A stretch of 64,000 bases of DNA from a virus: positions 1-64,000 of the IMG/VR virus record IMGVR_UViG_3300024259_000010; one strand, written 5' to 3'. Of the stretch, positions 32,556-40,717 are shown in pieces. Every line of letters starts with the position of its first letter. Within the stretch, counting starts at the first letter, position 1. The position numbers were made by a program, and so were the translations under genes. The notes under the pieces are model-generated. The model was not told the origin of the DNA and searched no databases. It saw nothing but the letters and a program-made list of their open reading frames with translations.

Positions 32556-32830
32556 CACAACAAATTATATTTGAAGCTATTATGACAGGTGTTCTATTAG
32601 CTGCAATAGTATCATCATGTATTATAACACTTGGTTTGATCTGGGGGTTAATAGCTGGCCTTGCATGGATAGCTGGTTGGTTATATTCATTTGTACGATA
32701 TCACCACACAGCTATATGTGTTAAGATACGTAACTTTAAACTAGATATGAAACATCCTAGAATAAATACATGTAGTGATGTTTCCCTTAAAGATCATACA
32801 CATGTAGCAGGGAGTGAACATGGCCGATAA
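32552..32830 (+). CDS. Small membrane protein
   Basis: Encodes 92 aa with one or two spans between residues 10 and 48 (VLLAAIVSSCIITLGLIWGLIAGLAWIAGW has been read as two adjacent helices). Basic His-rich tail. Overlaps both neighbours. Confidence 0.72.
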   Translation: MTQQIIFEAIMTGVLLAAIVSSCIITLGLIWGLIAGLAWIAGWLYSFVRYHHTAICVKIRNFKLDMKHPRINTCSDVSLKDHTHVAGSEHGR

Positions 32831-33404
32831 AGAATTAGAAAAAAGAGTTGAAAGATTAGAGAAAACACTTGGTACTTTAATTGGATGGTTACAAGTTGAA
32901 CTAGGTGAGCATAATTGTAAAGCATTGCTTGATGTATTATATCCACCGGAAGTTGTTGTACATTCACATAAACTAAAAGTTGGACCTGAATCAAAAGCTG
33001 TACTTGGACCAGATGATAAGTTGCCAAAGGAATGGAGTGATAAACAAATTATGTCTCCATCTACAGATGATATACTCAATGAAGATCCTATACCTCAATG
33101 GGCAAGTGATCTTATTAAGATAGGGTGGAATATTGCTAGGAATTGTAATAGTCAGGAAGAAGCTGTAAATCGGTTACATACAACTATTATTGAAATAGAA
33201 ACTGTTAATGGACGGAAAGCCCCTGAAGGTAAATGTCCTGATTGGGCAATCGGTGAGATGGCTAATACATATAAGGTATTATCACGTACTGGTGGTATAT
33301 CTCAATTAGAATCATTCTCTATCTTTGGGCGTATGGTTGATCGATTGGGCTATGGTCGTACTGATAATAATCCTTCACTAACACCTATTCCTGTGGATGA
33401 TTAA
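32820..33404 (+). CDS. Hypothetical protein with N-terminal coiled coil
   Basis: Encodes 194 aa. Residues 1-30 form a short coiled coil (DKELEKRVERLEKTLGTLIG). The rest is helical with no motif. AGGGAGTGAAC precedes the ATG at 32820. Confidence 0.75.
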   Translation: MADKELEKRVERLEKTLGTLIGWLQVELGEHNCKALLDVLYPPEVVVHSHKLKVGPESKAVLGPDDKLPKEWSDKQIMSPSTDDILNEDPIPQWASDLIKIGWNIARNCNSQEEAVNRLHTTIIEIETVNGRKAPEGKCPDWAIGEMANTYKVLSRTGGISQLESFSIFGRMVDRLGYGRTDNNPSLTPIPVDD

Positions 33405-33421
33405 ATAAACGAGGTGTTAAA

Positions 33422-33691
33422 ATGGGTGAAGCCAAACGTCGGGGATCGTATGAACAACGTAAAGCAGTTGCTATTGAGAACGTTCAGATAAAACGTGAAC
33501 GTGAAGCTCAAGCTGAGATTGAACGTCGTATCAATATGACTCCGGAAGAAAAGAGAAGAGAAGTTTATGTACAAAAGAAGCTTGCTGCTGTAATGGGTAT
33601 GTTAGGAGCATTTGGAGGATTTGGCCAAACTAATCATTTGTACCATAAGAGTAATCCACCACCTAATATACCAAGGTCTCGTGATTATTAA
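33422..33691 (+). CDS. Hypothetical basic helical protein (MGEAKRRG start)
   Basis: Encodes 89 aa: a MGEAKRRG opening also seen in other phage and bacterial small proteins, a long charged helix (residues 10-55) and a Gly/Pro-rich tail. GAGGTGTTAAA precedes the ATG. Confidence 0.75.
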   Translation: MGEAKRRGSYEQRKAVAIENVQIKREREAQAEIERRINMTPEEKRREVYVQKKLAAVMGMLGAFGGFGQTNHLYHKSNPPPNIPRSRDY

Positions 33692-33718
33692 CATATGTGA
33701 TTCTTTATATTTCAGATA

Positions 33719-33726
33719 TATATTAC
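33719..33726 (+). promoter_or_regulatory. Early promoter element TATATTAC
   Basis: AGATATATATTACATTATT, 37 nt upstream of the gene at 33764. Confidence 0.75.
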
Positions 33727-33763
33727 ATTATTAGATAATCTAATTTAACCAAAGGAGTAAAGT

Positions 33764-34057
33764 ATGAAAAAAGTTATTGATCAGAAAATATTGGAAGAGA
33801 CAAGTACCAGTGGATTACAGATGTCTATTGATACTGCATTGAAAGATGGGTTTGAAATGGTTGGTACAATGCAAGTTGTACAATCATATAAGTCGCCTCA
33901 TAACTTCCAGGATGTACCACCTCGATATACGCAACAGATGGTAAAATTTGATGCGGGCCCGTCCCTCGTAGAACTTAACAACATTCTGAAACAACGTGGT
34001 CAACCTATTGTAACAGAGAAAGACATTAAGAACCAAAGAGGTCAATCACATGTTTGA
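33764..34057 (+). CDS. Hypothetical protein
   Basis: Encodes 97 aa with AAAGGAGTAAAGT as ribosome site. The pattern EMVGTMQVVQSYKS...PRYTQQMVKF is a beta hairpin with a flexible link. It overlaps the next gene by 8 nt. No family recognised. Confidence 0.75.
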   Translation: MKKVIDQKILEETSTSGLQMSIDTALKDGFEMVGTMQVVQSYKSPHNFQDVPPRYTQQMVKFDAGPSLVELNNILKQRGQPIVTEKDIKNQRGQSHV

Positions 34058-34502
34058 GGTAACAGTGTTCATGGAGAAGATCGGGCTTTACAAGAAGCTC
34101 GATGATGCTATATATGTTCTTGTCAAAACTGTCAAAGATGCTATCAGAGATGGCAATGGGAACAAGATGGCATTAGAACAAGCCACATGGGTTCATGACC
34201 TCGATTCACCACTACCTATCGGATTTTATAAGTGTGTTGATAAAGCACATGAGATCGGTGGTATTTTAAATGAGCAAGGTGATCTGATTGTAAGACCAGA
34301 TCCTAAATCACATATGCCAAACAAAAATGAAGCAGTTTGTTATGTGTGTAAACGTATCCATGATATAAGCACTTATGGTAGAGTGTTTGTCACGATAGAT
34401 AATAAAACTGTATGTAGAGATCACGCTGGTGTTGAGAAAGCATTGGCAAAAGAAATTCACAAAGAGTACCAGAACAACTGGGAAGAGATAAGGAATAAAT
34501 AG
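34050..34502 (+). CDS. Hypothetical protein with C-terminal zinc motif
   Basis: Encodes 150 aa. Helical first part; CYVCKRIHDIS..KTVCRDH near residues 95-128 can bind zinc (Cys3-His). No family recognised. Confidence 0.75.
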   Translation: MFEVTVFMEKIGLYKKLDDAIYVLVKTVKDAIRDGNGNKMALEQATWVHDLDSPLPIGFYKCVDKAHEIGGILNEQGDLIVRPDPKSHMPNKNEAVCYVCKRIHDISTYGRVFVTIDNKTVCRDHAGVEKALAKEIHKEYQNNWEEIRNK

Positions 34503-34503
34503 T

Positions 34504-34803
34504 ATGAAATGCGGTGGTATATATGATACATGTGGGGATAGATGTCCTGAGTGCGTAAGATTCGAAGATGACTGTGATGGCCATCCTGGGTTTTATATGA
34601 ATGATAATAGTGTCTGGACTAGAGACGAGAGTGTAGATGTTATTAATGAAGAAACAAGACAAGCCGTTGAATTGAAAAACGGTGACATTTGGGTACCTCC
34701 ACTAACTGTATCACAAGCACATGCAGAACATATTGTTGAATCAAATCCTTCTATTACTAATATGAAAGAACTTGATAAACTTGCTACAGCTACAAGTGAA
34801 TAA
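34504..34803 (+). CDS. Hypothetical small Cys-containing acidic protein
   Basis: Encodes 99 aa. CGDRCPECVRFEDDC near the N-terminus suggests a zinc knuckle. Acidic rest. Last gene before a terminator. Confidence 0.72.
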   Translation: MKCGGIYDTCGDRCPECVRFEDDCDGHPGFYMNDNSVWTRDESVDVINEETRQAVELKNGDIWVPPLTVSQAHAEHIVESNPSITNMKELDKLATATSE

Positions 34804-34811
34804 ATAATAAG

Positions 34812-34845
34812 AAAAGAAAGGGTGTAAAAACCCTTTCTTTTTTTG
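34812..34845 (+). terminator. Intrinsic terminator
   Basis: AAAGAAAGGG-TGTAAAAA-CCCTTTC followed by TTTTTTTT. Nearly the same hairpin occurs again at 35297. Confidence 0.88.
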
Positions 34846-34866
34846 TAGTTCATTCCTTTATAAGTA

Positions 34867-34874
34867 TATATTAC
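34867..34874 (+). promoter_or_regulatory. Early promoter element TATATTAC
   Basis: AAGTATATATTACTTTTA, 41 nt upstream of the gene at 34916. Confidence 0.75.
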
Positions 34875-34915
34875 TTTTATAGTTAAACTGATTTAAATAA
34901 ATAAAGGAGAATATA

Positions 34916-35278
34916 ATGAGTACAGATAAGAAGATGGTGAAAGCAGTATTTATCCCAACGTGTCCCGCATTAGATCGTAGTTATTTTGACGACCTTCCTG
35001 ATGACATGAAAGAAATGTATACATCCACCTCAGCTAAGCGTATCAGTCGTCTTGCTGGTATTGGTGGTATTGATATGGTCAATGGTGTTATCAAAGAAGG
35101 TGACAAAGGGATTGTGGTTGACTGGGTCATGGAAGTAGATGGTAAGCATGTAAACATTACAGATATTAATATTAATGTGTATGGTAAAGCAGAGTACATG
35201 ACATTACCAGCTTATCTTAAGTTGGATTATTTTAATTCTATCAAAGAAGATGGTGTTAAGATGAATGTATGGATCTAA
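34916..35278 (+). CDS. Hypothetical protein
   Basis: Encodes 120 aa, single-gene early unit between its own promoter and terminator. AAAGGAGAATATA before the ATG. Beta-rich second half. No motif recognised. Confidence 0.8.
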   Translation: MSTDKKMVKAVFIPTCPALDRSYFDDLPDDMKEMYTSTSAKRISRLAGIGGIDMVNGVIKEGDKGIVVDWVMEVDGKHVNITDININVYGKAEYMTLPAYLKLDYFNSIKEDGVKMNVWI

Positions 35279-35296
35279 ATATTGATCTATCACAAG

Positions 35297-35329
35297 AAAA
35301 AGAAGGGGTGTAAAAACCCTTTCTTTTTT
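35297..35329 (+). terminator. Intrinsic terminator
   Basis: AGAAGGGG-TGTAAAAA-CCCTTTCT followed by TTTTTT; sister of the hairpin at 34812. Confidence 0.85.
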
Positions 35330-35355
35330 TATCGTTTCTCATTATATCTCAGGCA

Positions 35356-35363
35356 TATATTAC
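35356..35363 (+). promoter_or_regulatory. Early promoter element TATATTAC
   Basis: AGGCATATATTACATATA. The next start (35486) is 122 nt away, longer than elsewhere. The leader contains CTAGG repeats around the ribosome site (CCTAGGAGTTAATCCCTAGG). Confidence 0.7.
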
Positions 35364-35485
35364 ATATATAGTAATCTACTAGTAATGAACAAATTGTGTA
35401 TGTTAAGAGTTAATATGTATTAATAATAAGATTAACATAACCTTAACAAAAATCCTAGGAGTTAATCCCTAGGTAGGAGAACACA

Positions 35486-35932
35486 ATGGACACAGCACTT
35501 GGTAGTAAACTCATGGAATACGTAGCCCTCACCGATGGTTATATGTTTCAGGAACGACTGGAAGTAGTAGGAGTTACGTTATTTGAAAACCGTTCATTCG
35601 GGAAACATCTAACTAACCTTGCTAGGAAACTCCAGGTAGCAATCGATCTTCCAAATGATGATCGTGTACACCAATCTTTTCATGGTGGACCTGCTACGGT
35701 TGATGCGTATCGTGCTATTAATAAGCACTTAATGAAACATCTTAATGATTGGGTGACGCAAAAGTCCGATCATGTAGATGTTGATGGTACACCATGTCAC
35801 TCACATGAGGAAGTCATGGATGTAGCTTTTATGAAGTTAATAGGCAATAGATGTTGTAGGGAAGATTCACTCAACCTTGCAATAGATACGGTCGATGCTT
35901 TAAACGAGCTGAAGTCACTCATTAATCTTTAA
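35486..35932 (+). CDS. Hypothetical helical protein
   Basis: Encodes 148 aa with TAGGAGAACACA as ribosome site. Mainly helical; several His and Cys residues (HVDVDGTPCHSHEE, NRCCRED). No family recognised. Confidence 0.78.
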   Translation: MDTALGSKLMEYVALTDGYMFQERLEVVGVTLFENRSFGKHLTNLARKLQVAIDLPNDDRVHQSFHGGPATVDAYRAINKHLMKHLNDWVTQKSDHVDVDGTPCHSHEEVMDVAFMKLIGNRCCREDSLNLAIDTVDALNELKSLINL

Positions 35933-35951
35933 CATTAGAAAGGATGTTAAA

Positions 35952-36392
35952 ATGAATATGTTCAAACCTGTACGTCATGCAATTCAGCATGTCTTGAAGG
36001 ATAGCCCTATCGGTGGTGAATGGGCTATAGTAGTTGTCTCAATATGGGGTAACATTGAGTTGATGTATTCCACTGGAATGTCAACCGGTGAAGCTCATGG
36101 GCTTCTAACAATCGATGATCGTTGTAAAGCTAAACCTGATTCACTTCAGGAACTTGCCGCACCGATCTCCGATCGCATTGGTGAATTGAATCTTGACAAC
36201 CTTGATGGGGTTGCTGAGTTCATCGATGAATTGAAGGAAATTGCTTACTATCGGATAATCCGATTAAGTAGAGATACTATCTCTACAAGAAGTAAATTTC
36301 TCTTTGATGAGGATGATGCGAATAAGCTTCACGCTGATGTACTTAAATGTATATCAAATTCGCATACTTCACGAGATTATATTAAAATATAA
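35952..36392 (+). CDS. Hypothetical protein
   Basis: Encodes 146 aa with AAAGGATGTTAAA before the ATG. Mixed alpha/beta then helical. No motif recognised; last gene of a two-gene early unit. Confidence 0.78.
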   Translation: MNMFKPVRHAIQHVLKDSPIGGEWAIVVVSIWGNIELMYSTGMSTGEAHGLLTIDDRCKAKPDSLQELAAPISDRIGELNLDNLDGVAEFIDELKEIAYYRIIRLSRDTISTRSKFLFDEDDANKLHADVLKCISNSHTSRDYIKI

Positions 36393-36402
36393 TCTCAAAC
36401 TA

Positions 36403-36427
36403 AAAGAACTTTCGGGTTCTTTTTTTT
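36403..36427 (+). terminator. Intrinsic terminator
   Basis: AAGAACTTTCGGGTTCTTTT: AAGAAC pairs with GTTCTT, followed by TTTTTTT. Confidence 0.85.
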
Positions 36428-36444
36428 CATTTATCTTATGGATA

Positions 36445-36452
36445 TATATTAC
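36445..36452 (+). promoter_or_regulatory. Early promoter element TATATTAC
   Basis: GGATATATATTACATTAA, 42 nt upstream of the start at 36495. Confidence 0.75.
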
Positions 36453-36494
36453 ATTAATGTATTGTAAATAAAACATTTATTGAAAGGGATGTTT

Positions 36495-37094
36495 ATGAAA
36501 GTTAATCACAATGTATTTGAATTAAGAAATTTCTGCTTACCGTATTATGAAAAGAATGATGCAGGTCATGACATCAGACATGCTGATCGTGTAGCAGAAG
36601 AAGTTGGTTATATTGCAGCATTATGTAACTGTGATCCAAACATGACAGAGCTTGCATTATATGCGGCTTACTTACACGACACACAGGTTCATGTGGATAG
36701 AGAGAGTCATCATCTTCTAGGTTATGATTTTATTATGAAGAATCCTGATATTCCAGTCCTTAAAGAAATGTCTCTTGTTAAGAGAAATATGATAGGTCGA
36801 GCTGTACTTGAACATCGTGCATCTAGAATTGAAGATTTCTATACGTCGGATGTTTCTATCTTATTAGCATGTGCTGATAAAGGTCGTCCTAACTATAAAG
36901 AATCTCGTAGACGCTGTACTGCTTATAATGAAGAACAAGGTCTGAAAGGTTTTGAATTAGGTTGTGCTGTAACTAAACATCTGAGAGAGAAGTATGGTAC
37001 AGGAGGATATGCTAAGTATCCAGAGTTGTATCACGAAATCTATTCAGTGCAGTTACGTGAATTTCAAGAAAAGATTGATAATTGGAGAAGTTAA
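36495..37094 (+). CDS. HD-domain phosphohydrolase
   Basis: Encodes 199 aa. GHDIRHADRVAEEV and LYAAYLHDTQVH give the HD-superfamily pattern (H...HD), with a later His in VLEHRAS and Asp in LACADKGRP, as expected for metal-dependent phosphohydrolases of nucleotides or cyclic dinucleotides. Substrate cannot be told. GAAAGGGATGTTT precedes the ATG at 36495. It is separate in sequence from the SpoT-like gene at 10174. Confidence 0.8.
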   Translation: MKVNHNVFELRNFCLPYYEKNDAGHDIRHADRVAEEVGYIAALCNCDPNMTELALYAAYLHDTQVHVDRESHHLLGYDFIMKNPDIPVLKEMSLVKRNMIGRAVLEHRASRIEDFYTSDVSILLACADKGRPNYKESRRRCTAYNEEQGLKGFELGCAVTKHLREKYGTGGYAKYPELYHEIYSVQLREFQEKIDNWRS

Positions 37095-37095
37095 T

Positions 37096-37311
37096 ATGAG
37101 CGTGGAAATAATTGATCCCGATGGGGTATTAGATCTAAAGTTCAAGTGTCCTAAGTGTGGTAGTTCCAAATTCGGAACAGGTGAGATAGATGATAAGAGT
37201 ACTGGGTATTGCCATGGTGATATAAACGATAGAATGAAATGTCGTTATACATGGGAACGTCCAAAGGATGACGATAAAGTTTTTGTCAAGAAAGATAAGT
37301 CAGATGAATGA
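37096..37311 (+). CDS. Zinc-ribbon protein
   Basis: Encodes 71 aa. KFKCPKCGSSKFGTG and a distal YCHG/MKCRYTW pair fit a zinc ribbon. GGAGAAGTTAAT precedes the ATG. Overlaps the next gene by 8 nt. Confidence 0.75.
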   Translation: MSVEIIDPDGVLDLKFKCPKCGSSKFGTGEIDDKSTGYCHGDINDRMKCRYTWERPKDDDKVFVKKDKSDE

Positions 37312-37711
37312 TGAATCCAAGAAGAAGATTAAAGTATTAGTACTTGGCACAGCACATGACATGCATAGTAAGATAATTGAAGCTATCTCTTCTATTAAGG
37401 ATGAACCTGAAATTATATTTAGGGATAATATTAAGGAAGCAGAACTTCTGGAACTGAAACCTGATTATGCATTCTTTGATAGATTCAATGGTGAGATATC
37501 TGAGTCTTTAAAGAAACATATGGGTGGAGAGAAAGAAGACCTTGTAACCCCACGTGACTTTGATAGCACTCCATCTGAAATGACATTGACATGTGACAAT
37601 GCACGGATACAAGATGATAATGATATCTTAGAGGATTCCACTGCTTACTTGCGTAACTTTAATAATAAGAAAAAGAAGAATCATAACTTTAAGAAAAAAG
37701 GAAGACGATGA
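37304..37711 (+). CDS. Hypothetical protein with basic tail
   Basis: Encodes 135 aa. The start (KIKVLVLGTAHDMHSKIIEAI) looks like a single Rossmann strand-helix unit; the tail is Lys/Arg/Asn-rich (NNKKKKNHNFKKKGRR). No family recognised. Confidence 0.72.
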   Translation: MNDESKKKIKVLVLGTAHDMHSKIIEAISSIKDEPEIIFRDNIKEAELLELKPDYAFFDRFNGEISESLKKHMGGEKEDLVTPRDFDSTPSEMTLTCDNARIQDDNDILEDSTAYLRNFNNKKKKNHNFKKKGRR

Positions 37712-38358
37712 AATTTAATTTTGTATTAGATATTAGTAACACTGTATTACAATGTGGTAGGGTAAAAATGGCACCACTTACAAGTATTGAAGTACTTGTA
37801 GCGGATGGTTTTACTATGCATATTAATAGTGGTAATATTACACACATTGAACAGAGTAATGACAGACCGTCTATTGTAACTGGTAACCATTGTGTTGCAC
37901 GTTGTATTGTTGATTTCAATCATGCAACATTTCACAATATGTTATGGATGGTAAAGAATCTCCTTGGTAAAGAATTTGAAGAGTGTGATAATACTGTTTC
38001 AAGAATAGTATTACAATTATCTGATGATGAATATATCCATATGCTACAGCATTTTGTAGACACTAAATACATTGGAGAGTTTATCCCCGATTATGGTAAT
38101 GTGTATCGTGATAGAATCAAATTGATTTTCCAGAACTTTGATTTCTACCTAAATGATAGAGATCATCATGTGGCAGTAGTTGAACATGAGGTACCTATTG
38201 ATTATAATGGTACCAAATTAAATGAGTTTATAGAAGAGGCAACTTCACATATGAGTGATCCATTATCACCATTGTTTATCATTCCTTCTAAGAACTTTAA
38301 CCGCTGGGATCTTATGAACCAGATTCGTGATAACTGTGAAAAGGAAGAAACAACATGA
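37708..38358 (+). CDS. Hypothetical protein
   Basis: Encodes 216 aa, overlapping both neighbours by 4 nt (ATGA). Alpha/beta with an acidic centre. No motif recognised. Confidence 0.78.
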   Translation: MKFNFVLDISNTVLQCGRVKMAPLTSIEVLVADGFTMHINSGNITHIEQSNDRPSIVTGNHCVARCIVDFNHATFHNMLWMVKNLLGKEFEECDNTVSRIVLQLSDDEYIHMLQHFVDTKYIGEFIPDYGNVYRDRIKLIFQNFDFYLNDRDHHVAVVEHEVPIDYNGTKLNEFIEEATSHMSDPLSPLFIIPSKNFNRWDLMNQIRDNCEKEETT

Positions 38359-38744
38359 CATGTGTAAATGAAAAAGATTATGTAAGGGGTCAGTCATTTG
38401 GTTCTATCGTCCCAGTAGATGAGAATGGTAGAAGAGTTACACGAACTAAAATTACTCACCCATATTCATATGCTGGGTTTGTACAAGAACGTGTTCTCCC
38501 TCAGGAAGAAGCTACTGCTACAGTTTATACTGACAGGCTTCTTGAGTGGGATTATGACTTAACTCGTAAATTACAGAAAGAACATTTTGGTAATGATGGT
38601 GACTACTACGACAAGAGAAGCGCTGCCAAGATCCAAGAGTTCCTTCGTGAACGTTTAACACGACCTACTATTGAAGTAGTATGTGTTATGGAATATTGTA
38701 ATCAATCAACTGGTTATCCAACATGGAGAATCGACTATAAATAA
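38355..38744 (+). CDS. Hypothetical protein
   Basis: Encodes 129 aa, coupled to the previous gene. Contains charged helices near residues 55-95. No motif recognised. Confidence 0.76.
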   Translation: MTCVNEKDYVRGQSFGSIVPVDENGRRVTRTKITHPYSYAGFVQERVLPQEEATATVYTDRLLEWDYDLTRKLQKEHFGNDGDYYDKRSAAKIQEFLRERLTRPTIEVVCVMEYCNQSTGYPTWRIDYK

Positions 38745-38808
38745 TCCATTCCTTAGTTATTATTATATGTGACTTTTACAAATAATAGTAATTTTGAATG
38801 GATTGATT

Positions 38809-38949
38809 ATGTGGACGAAAAAGGAAAAGATATATTTGTCATTTATGTGGACACTTATATTAGTAGGCGGTATATATTTAATAGTGAGATGTTATGAGAT
38901 TTCCAAGGCTGAATCTTGGGAAGCATTACAATCGGAGGTTTCTAAATAA
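38809..38949 (+). CDS. Small single-span membrane protein
   Basis: Encodes 46 aa: basic start (MWTKKEKI), one span (LSFMWTLILVGGIYLIV) and a helical tail. The ribosome site is weak. It fills most of an otherwise empty interval before a terminator. Confidence 0.5.
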   Translation: MWTKKEKIYLSFMWTLILVGGIYLIVRCYEISKAESWEALQSEVSK

Positions 38950-38960
38950 ATATAATATCC

Positions 38961-38995
38961 ATAGGGTATAGAGCATTTGCTATATACCCTATTTT
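38961..38995 (+). terminator. Intrinsic terminator-like hairpin
   Basis: ATAGGGTATA pairs with TATATACCCTAT, followed by TTTT. Confidence 0.7.
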
Positions 38996-39039
38996 AAATT
39001 TAATATCATCAAGTATGAATAAAAAGGAAAATAAGTAAA

Positions 39040-39531
39040 ATGATTATAAGATCTGATAATCCAATTGTAAATGTCATTAATAACAATAAAGGATTTAAAA
39101 CTTTTGGTGAAATTATGGTTGCAGTGGCATCACATAAAACAGCCAAGATTGAAAAATGGCGTATGTCATGTGATATGCCTAATGTGGATATCGAGATTCA
39201 TGTTAATCCTGATTGGTCTGATAAGTTTGAAATGAAACCTATCCAGTGTAAATATATGATGGATGGTGAAATGCAAGATGTTGAATTACAATCTCTTGTG
39301 TCAAGTGTTATTGACCCGTTTGAATTTCCTAATGGTACAGAGTTGAAAGATAACGAGATGTTCATGGAAATGATCAAAGCCCATGTTGAATATCTCAAAC
39401 AGTTCTCAATCTTCTTTGATGAGATTGTGGATATCGAATGCCCGTTTGTTAATGAAAATGCAATGGGTGAATTCTGTAGTGCATTGCGGATATTCCTGGA
39501 CTTTGACTACGTCCGTGGAATGGGACATTAA
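39040..39531 (+). CDS. Hypothetical acidic protein
   Basis: Encodes 163 aa with AAAAGGAAAATAAGTAAA before the ATG. Acidic alpha/beta; no motif recognised. Confidence 0.78.
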   Translation: MIIRSDNPIVNVINNNKGFKTFGEIMVAVASHKTAKIEKWRMSCDMPNVDIEIHVNPDWSDKFEMKPIQCKYMMDGEMQDVELQSLVSSVIDPFEFPNGTELKDNEMFMEMIKAHVEYLKQFSIFFDEIVDIECPFVNENAMGEFCSALRIFLDFDYVRGMGH

Positions 39532-39592
39532 ACGACATTATATAGTAACTTTATATAAAAGTAAACAGCCTAAATATAAAAAGGAAAAAGAA

Positions 39593-39769
39593 ATGAGTCT
39601 AGGTGGTCAGTTAAGAAAAGGTGATGTATTGTTGTGCTTCCATCCTACGTGCCCTAAGTGCATTAGTAAAGATGGTATCTGTACTATTGGTACACCCAAG
39701 TGTCGTGACATTGTCAAAACAGTTAAAGAAGGCATAGCTCTTAAAGAAAAAATAGAAGCTATGGCATGA
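39593..39769 (+). CDS. Small Cys-rich protein
   Basis: Encodes 58 aa. CFHPTCPKCISKDGIC...KC supports a zinc knuckle. AAAAGGAAAAAGAA precedes the ATG. It lies just before tRNA-Arg. Confidence 0.7.
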   Translation: MSLGGQLRKGDVLLCFHPTCPKCISKDGICTIGTPKCRDIVKTVKEGIALKEKIEAMA

Positions 39770-39821
39770 TATTTTAAAAATATAAATCGTAATATTATAA
39801 AGATTTAAATAGTACGATATT

Positions 39822-39899
39822 GCCCCGGTAGCTCAGTTGGATAGCAGCAACGGCCTTCTAAGCCGTAGGTCACTGGTTCGAGTCCAGTTCGGGGTACCA
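39822..39899 (+). tRNA. tRNA-Arg (anticodon UCU)
   Basis: Acceptor GCCCCGG pairs with TCGGGGT (G-U at both ends), then A and encoded CCA. D arm GCTC/TAGC-type, anticodon stem ACGGC/GCCGT with loop CTTCTAA (anticodon TCT), T arm CTGG-TTCGAGT-CCAG. It reads AGA codons, used often in these genes. Confidence 0.93.
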
Positions 39900-39913
39900 A
39901 AATATTATGCTAA

Positions 39914-39951
39914 GTATATATACCTTCTAACGAGGGTATATATATTTTTTT
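39914..39951 (+). terminator. Intrinsic terminator after tRNA-Arg
   Basis: GTATATATACC pairs with GGGTATATATA, followed by TTTTTT. Confidence 0.85.
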
Positions 39952-39967
39952 ATAAAAAGGAGTTATA

Positions 39968-40717
39968 ATGATTGTAGATATTTTTTGTAGAACATGTGAT
40001 AAAGATGTTAAATGGTTAGAGTTGTCATTACCTTCATGGATTCATTTTTTTAAAGGATATAGATCTATAAAGATTGTTGGTATTGAAAATGAATGTTGTA
40101 AAATTAAACGAATATGTGATATGTATAATGTTGAATTTGTACCAGATAATAATAGTGCCGTTATTCAAGATGGTAACATTAATCATCAGTATTCTAAATT
40201 ATGTGCCGATTTATTAACTGATGCATCATATGTGTTATTTATGAATAGTGTTACATTCTGCTATGAAGAGATTGATATTAATACGCATATTATAAATGAC
40301 AAGCCTATAGTTCAGTATTGTAACTGGGATAAAAGATTTAGGGGATATGTTTGGTGTAAACCAACTTGTGAATTTATGAAAATAGATACGCCTTATAATT
40401 TTATGTGTAATATGCCGTTTATATATCCAACAAGTGTGATACGTGACACACGTAAATATATAGAAGATGTTAATTGTAAAAAGTTAGTTGATCTATTAAA
40501 AAATGTGAAAGAAAGTATTGGTGGTGTTAGTGAATATAATTTATTAGGTTGTTATGCTTATCTATTTTGTAACGATATGTTTAATTGGATAAATATAGTT
40601 GAAGATAATGAGATATTTACTGGATTACACGATTTTTTTAAATTTGGTAGCTTAAACCAAATAAAAGAATTTAATTATGTATCTATAGAAGAAAGAGAAT
40701 CAGAACATGGATATTAA
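39968..40717 (+). CDS. Glycosyltransferase-like protein (GT-A pattern, DXD degenerate)
   Basis: Encodes 249 aa. KWLELSLPSWIHFFKGYRSI followed by IVGIEN and then KLCADLLTDASYVLFMNSVTF resembles small GT-A enzymes (K..aD..td.dyvLfmDSD). The DXD sugar-nucleotide motif reads MNS here, so catalysis is doubtful. AAAAGGAGTTATA precedes the ATG. It overlaps dCMP deaminase by 11 nt. Identification is by pattern only. Confidence 0.55.
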   Translation: MIVDIFCRTCDKDVKWLELSLPSWIHFFKGYRSIKIVGIENECCKIKRICDMYNVEFVPDNNSAVIQDGNINHQYSKLCADLLTDASYVLFMNSVTFCYEEIDINTHIINDKPIVQYCNWDKRFRGYVWCKPTCEFMKIDTPYNFMCNMPFIYPTSVIRDTRKYIEDVNCKKLVDLLKNVKESIGGVSEYNLLGCYAYLFCNDMFNWINIVEDNEIFTGLHDFFKFGSLNQIKEFNYVSIEERESEHGY

